This document shows, one piece after another, positions 6,011-6,919 of a stretch of DNA of 6,919 nt. Origin of the DNA: Maribacter sp. (lineage in GTDB: Bacteria; Bacteroidota; Bacteroidia; Flavobacteriales; Flavobacteriaceae). The stretch is taken from contig JAHHKH010000027.1 of assembly GCA_018679695.1 (NCBI GenBank), forward strand, positions 1-6,919, given 5' to 3'. Positions within the stretch are counted from its first letter, which is position 1; each line of letters starts with the position of its first letter. Below the pieces are notes generated by a model. The model saw only the letters and a program-made list of their open reading frames with translations. It searched no databases and was not told where the DNA came from. A program made the translations under genes and the position numbers.

Positions 6011-6919
6011 TTATTCTTTTGTTTCATCCGTACTTCCTTTATCAAGAGCCGTGCCATCTTCTGTATCTACCTCGATATTCATGATATCGGCTTCATCAAC
6101 AGCATCGTCATCTTTCATTACCTTCGCCACGGCAGCTATGCTGTCATTACCTTTGATATTAATTAATTTAACACCTTGGGTAGCTCTTCCCATAACGCGT
6201 AAATCCTCAACACTCATACGAATGGCGATACCAGATTTGTTGATTATCATTAGGTCATCTGAATCCGATACATTTTTGATTGCGACCAAACCACCTGTCT
6301 TATCGGTTATGGAAATTGTTTTTACTCCCTTACCACCCCGATTGGTAATCCTATAATCATCAATGCTTGAACGTTTACCATACCCATTCTCGGATACTAC
6401 AAGGATTTCCTCATCAAAATTATGAACCGATACCATTCCTATTACTTCATCATTCTCATCAGCAAGTCGAATTCCTCGTACCCCAGAGGCATTACGGCCC
6501 ATGGGTCTAGTCTTGCTTTCTTCAAATCTAATGGCCTTACCCGATTTTAAACCTAAGAATATTTGACTGGTACCTGTCGTCAATTTAGCTTCCAAAAGTT
6601 CATCACCCTCACGAATACCAATGGCATTGATTCCATTCTGGCGCGGTCTTGAATATTGCTCTAAGGAGGTCTTTTTGACCGTACCTTTTTTGGTGGCCAT
6701 TATCACGAAATGATTATTCACATAATCCTCATCTTTAAGGTCTTGCGTACAAATAAAGGCTTTGACCTTATCATCCTGCTCAATGTTTATCAAATTCTGT
6801 ATGGCTCTTCCTTTCGACGTTCTACTACCTTCAGGTATCTCATAAACGCGCATCCAGAAACACTTCCCTTTTTGGGTGAAGAACAACATGTTTTGGTGAT
6901 TGGTCCCCACGAATAAATG
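6011..6919 (-). CDS. gyrA: DNA gyrase subunit A, C-terminal part (cut by window edge)
   Basis: The last 302 codons of GyrA; the frame is open through the right edge, starting at HLFVGTNHQN, so the 5' part lies outside. What is visible is the C-terminal beta-pinwheel that wraps DNA and gives gyrase its negative supercoiling activity. Successive blade motifs, numbered in the fragment, are SRTSKGRAIQNL (32-43), SRPRQNGINAIGI (90-102), GRNASGVRGIRL (141-152), NRGGKGVKTI (193-202) and GRATQGVKLI (244-253). An acidic, low-complexity tail rich in D and E (about 269-302) ends the protein, as in many GyrA and thought to modulate wrapping. The catalytic Tyr, quinolone-resistance region and the canonical blade-1 GyrA box are not in the window. 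ParC is less likely because the blade series and acidic tail fit GyrA. The downstream TPR gene is in the same unit. Confidence 0.96.
   Translation of the reverse strand, partial: HLFVGTNHQNMLFFTQKGKCFWMRVYEIPEGSRTSKGRAIQNLINIEQDDKVKAFICTQDLKDEDYVNNHFVIMATKKGTVKKTSLEQYSRPRQNGINAIGIREGDELLEAKLTTGTSQIFLGLKSGKAIRFEESKTRPMGRNASGVRGIRLADENDEVIGMVSVHNFDEEILVVSENGYGKRSSIDDYRITNRGGKGVKTISITDKTGGLVAIKNVSDSDDLMIINKSGIAIRMSVEDLRVMGRATQGVKLINIKGNDSIAAVAKVMKDDDAVDEADIMNIEVDTEDGTALDKGSTDETKE

Noticed and set aside
6000..6356. Plus-strand open frame of 118 codons at the gyrA 3' end
   Set aside because: It is antisense to the GyrA C-terminal domain; its Ser/Thr/Leu-rich composition is what the reverse complement of that coding sequence would give.
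6908..6910. GTG at 6910-6908 as a start codon for the gyrA fragment
   Set aside because: The reading frame continues upstream with H-L-F before this Val and matches GyrA; the gene is simply cut by the window edge.

Overview
The window looks like a piece of a marine-type Flavobacteriaceae chromosome (Bacteroidota). Its proteins read like those of the Maribacter/Zobellia/Arenibacter group. The promoters that can be recognised have the Bacteroidota -7 form TAnnTTTG instead of TATAAT, starts lack clear Shine-Dalgarno sequences, and the DNA is moderately A+T-rich. The genus is an impression from memory and was not tested by a search. Most of the content is core chromosome; no insertion sequence, CRISPR array, prophage or obvious foreign island is visible.

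Layout. Positions 1-400 hold a tRNA cluster on the minus strand: a strong promoter (369-399), tRNA-Ser(GCU) (247-330), a decayed tRNA-Pro-like copy (about 120-214) and an intact tRNA-Pro(UGG) (3-77). Next, on the minus strand, is pgpH (564-2600), a membrane HD-domain phosphodiesterase of the type that degrades cyclic di-AMP; it most likely starts at a TTG codon. Diverging from it on the plus strand are a thiolase (2722-3897) and, 20 bases later, an SH3b-NlpC/P60 (C40) family protein (3918-4664). A bidirectional hairpin terminator (4664-4695) separates this pair from a convergent minus-strand unit: the 3' part of gyrA (6011 to beyond the right edge), followed 32 bases later by an exported TPR protein (4716-5978).

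The transcription units inferred are tRNA-Ser to tRNA-Pro, pgpH alone, thiolase-C40, and gyrA-TPR. They serve translation, second-messenger turnover, acyl-CoA metabolism with a cell-wall-peptide-related protein, and DNA topology with an envelope TPR protein. No single pathway unites them.

The most striking observation is that the C40 protein has Ala (codon 4365-4367) where the catalytic Cys of NlpC/P60 enzymes should be, while its fold and His residues are kept. It therefore looks like an intact but catalytically dead pseudoenzyme, or an enzyme with altered chemistry. The second is the scrambled, expanded tRNA-Pro remnant inside the tRNA transcript. No clearly new multi-gene system is present.
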